DNA from: Acanthaster planci
Lineage: Eukaryota; Echinodermata; Asteroidea; Valvatida; Acanthasteridae
Reading direction: 5' to 3'
DNA length: 31,812 bases
Assembly: GCF_001949145.1 (NCBI RefSeq)
Contig: NW_019091667.1
Span: 179,308-211,119 of the forward strand
How positions within the stretch are numbered: the first letter of the stretch is position 1; every line of letters begins with the position of its first letter. The notes below the pieces were generated by a model that made no database searches, had not been told where the DNA came from, and worked only from the letters and a program-made list of their open reading frames with translations. Position numbers and translations under genes: made by a program. This document shows positions 31,301 to 31,812 of the stretch, piece by piece.

Positions 31301-31812
31301 AATTCTCAATATATCAAGAATATTGAATTTCTTGGGTTTGGTGTCATTCATACCTGCTGTTTTTTAACGCACTGAAATTCATTAGTTGACGATAAAACAA
31401 TCAAAATCGAATGGCATGAACTTCTTGTACTTCTTATGAAATGGGCATAATGGGAAATACAGAGCTTACGGATGTGTCTTGCTCTTAAATGTTGGAAGGC
31501 TGAGTGTTGCTCAATGGGTTGTCTGCAGGACCGATAAGGCACTCTTTTGCATTGCCAAAACAAATGTTGGCACTGACACGGTATTTGCCAAACAGGTGGG
31601 TCAGGTCAAATCGGTGACAGCTTTCACCGATTTGCCAACAAAACCTGCTGGGCAAGTTGACAACCAGTTCCTGTCACACTCAGCTCCACTTCTCATACAC
31701 CCAAACATTATTACGAGTGTCGTCCTTCGCGATCAGAAAATGTTCTTATCAGCTAACGTACACACAACCCTTTTCGACTACTGTTCACGCTCTGTCACAC
31801 ACGTTTAACAAA
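28324..31812. other. AT-rich sequence without a recognised gene
   Basis: No ORF here resembles a known protein. Two clean hairpins are present: AGGGGCTT-G-AAGCCCCT (29129-29145) and CAAATCGGTGA-CAGCTT-TCACCGATTTG (31607-31634). A 109-codon plus ORF (31479-31808) spans the second hairpin, has no motif and is probably chance. The 31.48-31.81 kb stretch is less AT-rich than its surroundings. Confidence 0.4.

Noticed and set aside
31479-31808. Plus-strand ORF of 109 codons
   Set aside because: No recognisable domain or splice signals, and it spans a perfect hairpin; kept only as an observation on the hairpin.

Overview
This window is nuclear DNA from an animal, most likely a marine invertebrate. 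It is AT-rich, has spliceosomal splice sites and almost no long ORFs, and is packed with decayed animal-type mobile elements: BEL/Pao, CACTA/EnSpm, a tRNA-derived SINE, MITE-like elements and minisatellites. There is one run of assembly Ns (19899-20041) and one single N (2897). No bacterial operon, rRNA or CRISPR array is visible. The clade cannot be fixed from sequence alone.

The only host gene I can name is MRPL45 (mitoribosomal protein mL45, Tim44-like domain) on the plus strand. Two exons are visible, at 6309-6458 and 25703-25927. Their junction is phase 0 and joins two stretches that are adjacent in the family, so no exon is missing between them. The intron is 19,244 bp and makes up most of the window. 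Earlier MRPL45 exons were not found and probably lie upstream of position 1.

Layout: 1-620 is a GC/CpG-rich patch with CCAAT- and TATA-like elements. 944-1073 is a possible exon of an unknown minus-strand gene. 3578-5540 is a broken minus-strand BEL/Pao gag-protease-RT fragment, bounded by inverted copies of a hammerhead-like motif. 5630-5869 is one copy of a dispersed repeat whose second copy is at 17120-17333. Inside the intron come a GC-rich decayed element (about 7.2-10.2 kb), a 1,157-bp element with 19-bp inverted termini and CAGATG flanks (12566-13722), a CATCA minisatellite (15.25-15.74 kb), a THAP-like fragment (16.5 kb), an antisense 415-codon CACTA transposase ORF (17.5-18.8 kb) followed by a 264-bp MITE-like unit, a fold-back SINE insertion with 12-bp target-site duplications (19871-20284), an array of about 145-190 bp repeats centred on TGACGTCA palindromes (20.64-22.52 kb), and a SINE dimer (24.9-25.3 kb). 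After the second exon come candidate poly(A) signals, a (TTTG)13 microsatellite and AT-rich DNA without recognisable genes.

The genes do not form a pathway. The window is one housekeeping gene whose intron has been filled by successive, partly nested insertions. The observations most worth checking are the paired hammerhead-like motifs around the Pao fragment, the fold-back SINE, the CRE-palindrome array and the open antisense transposase ORF.
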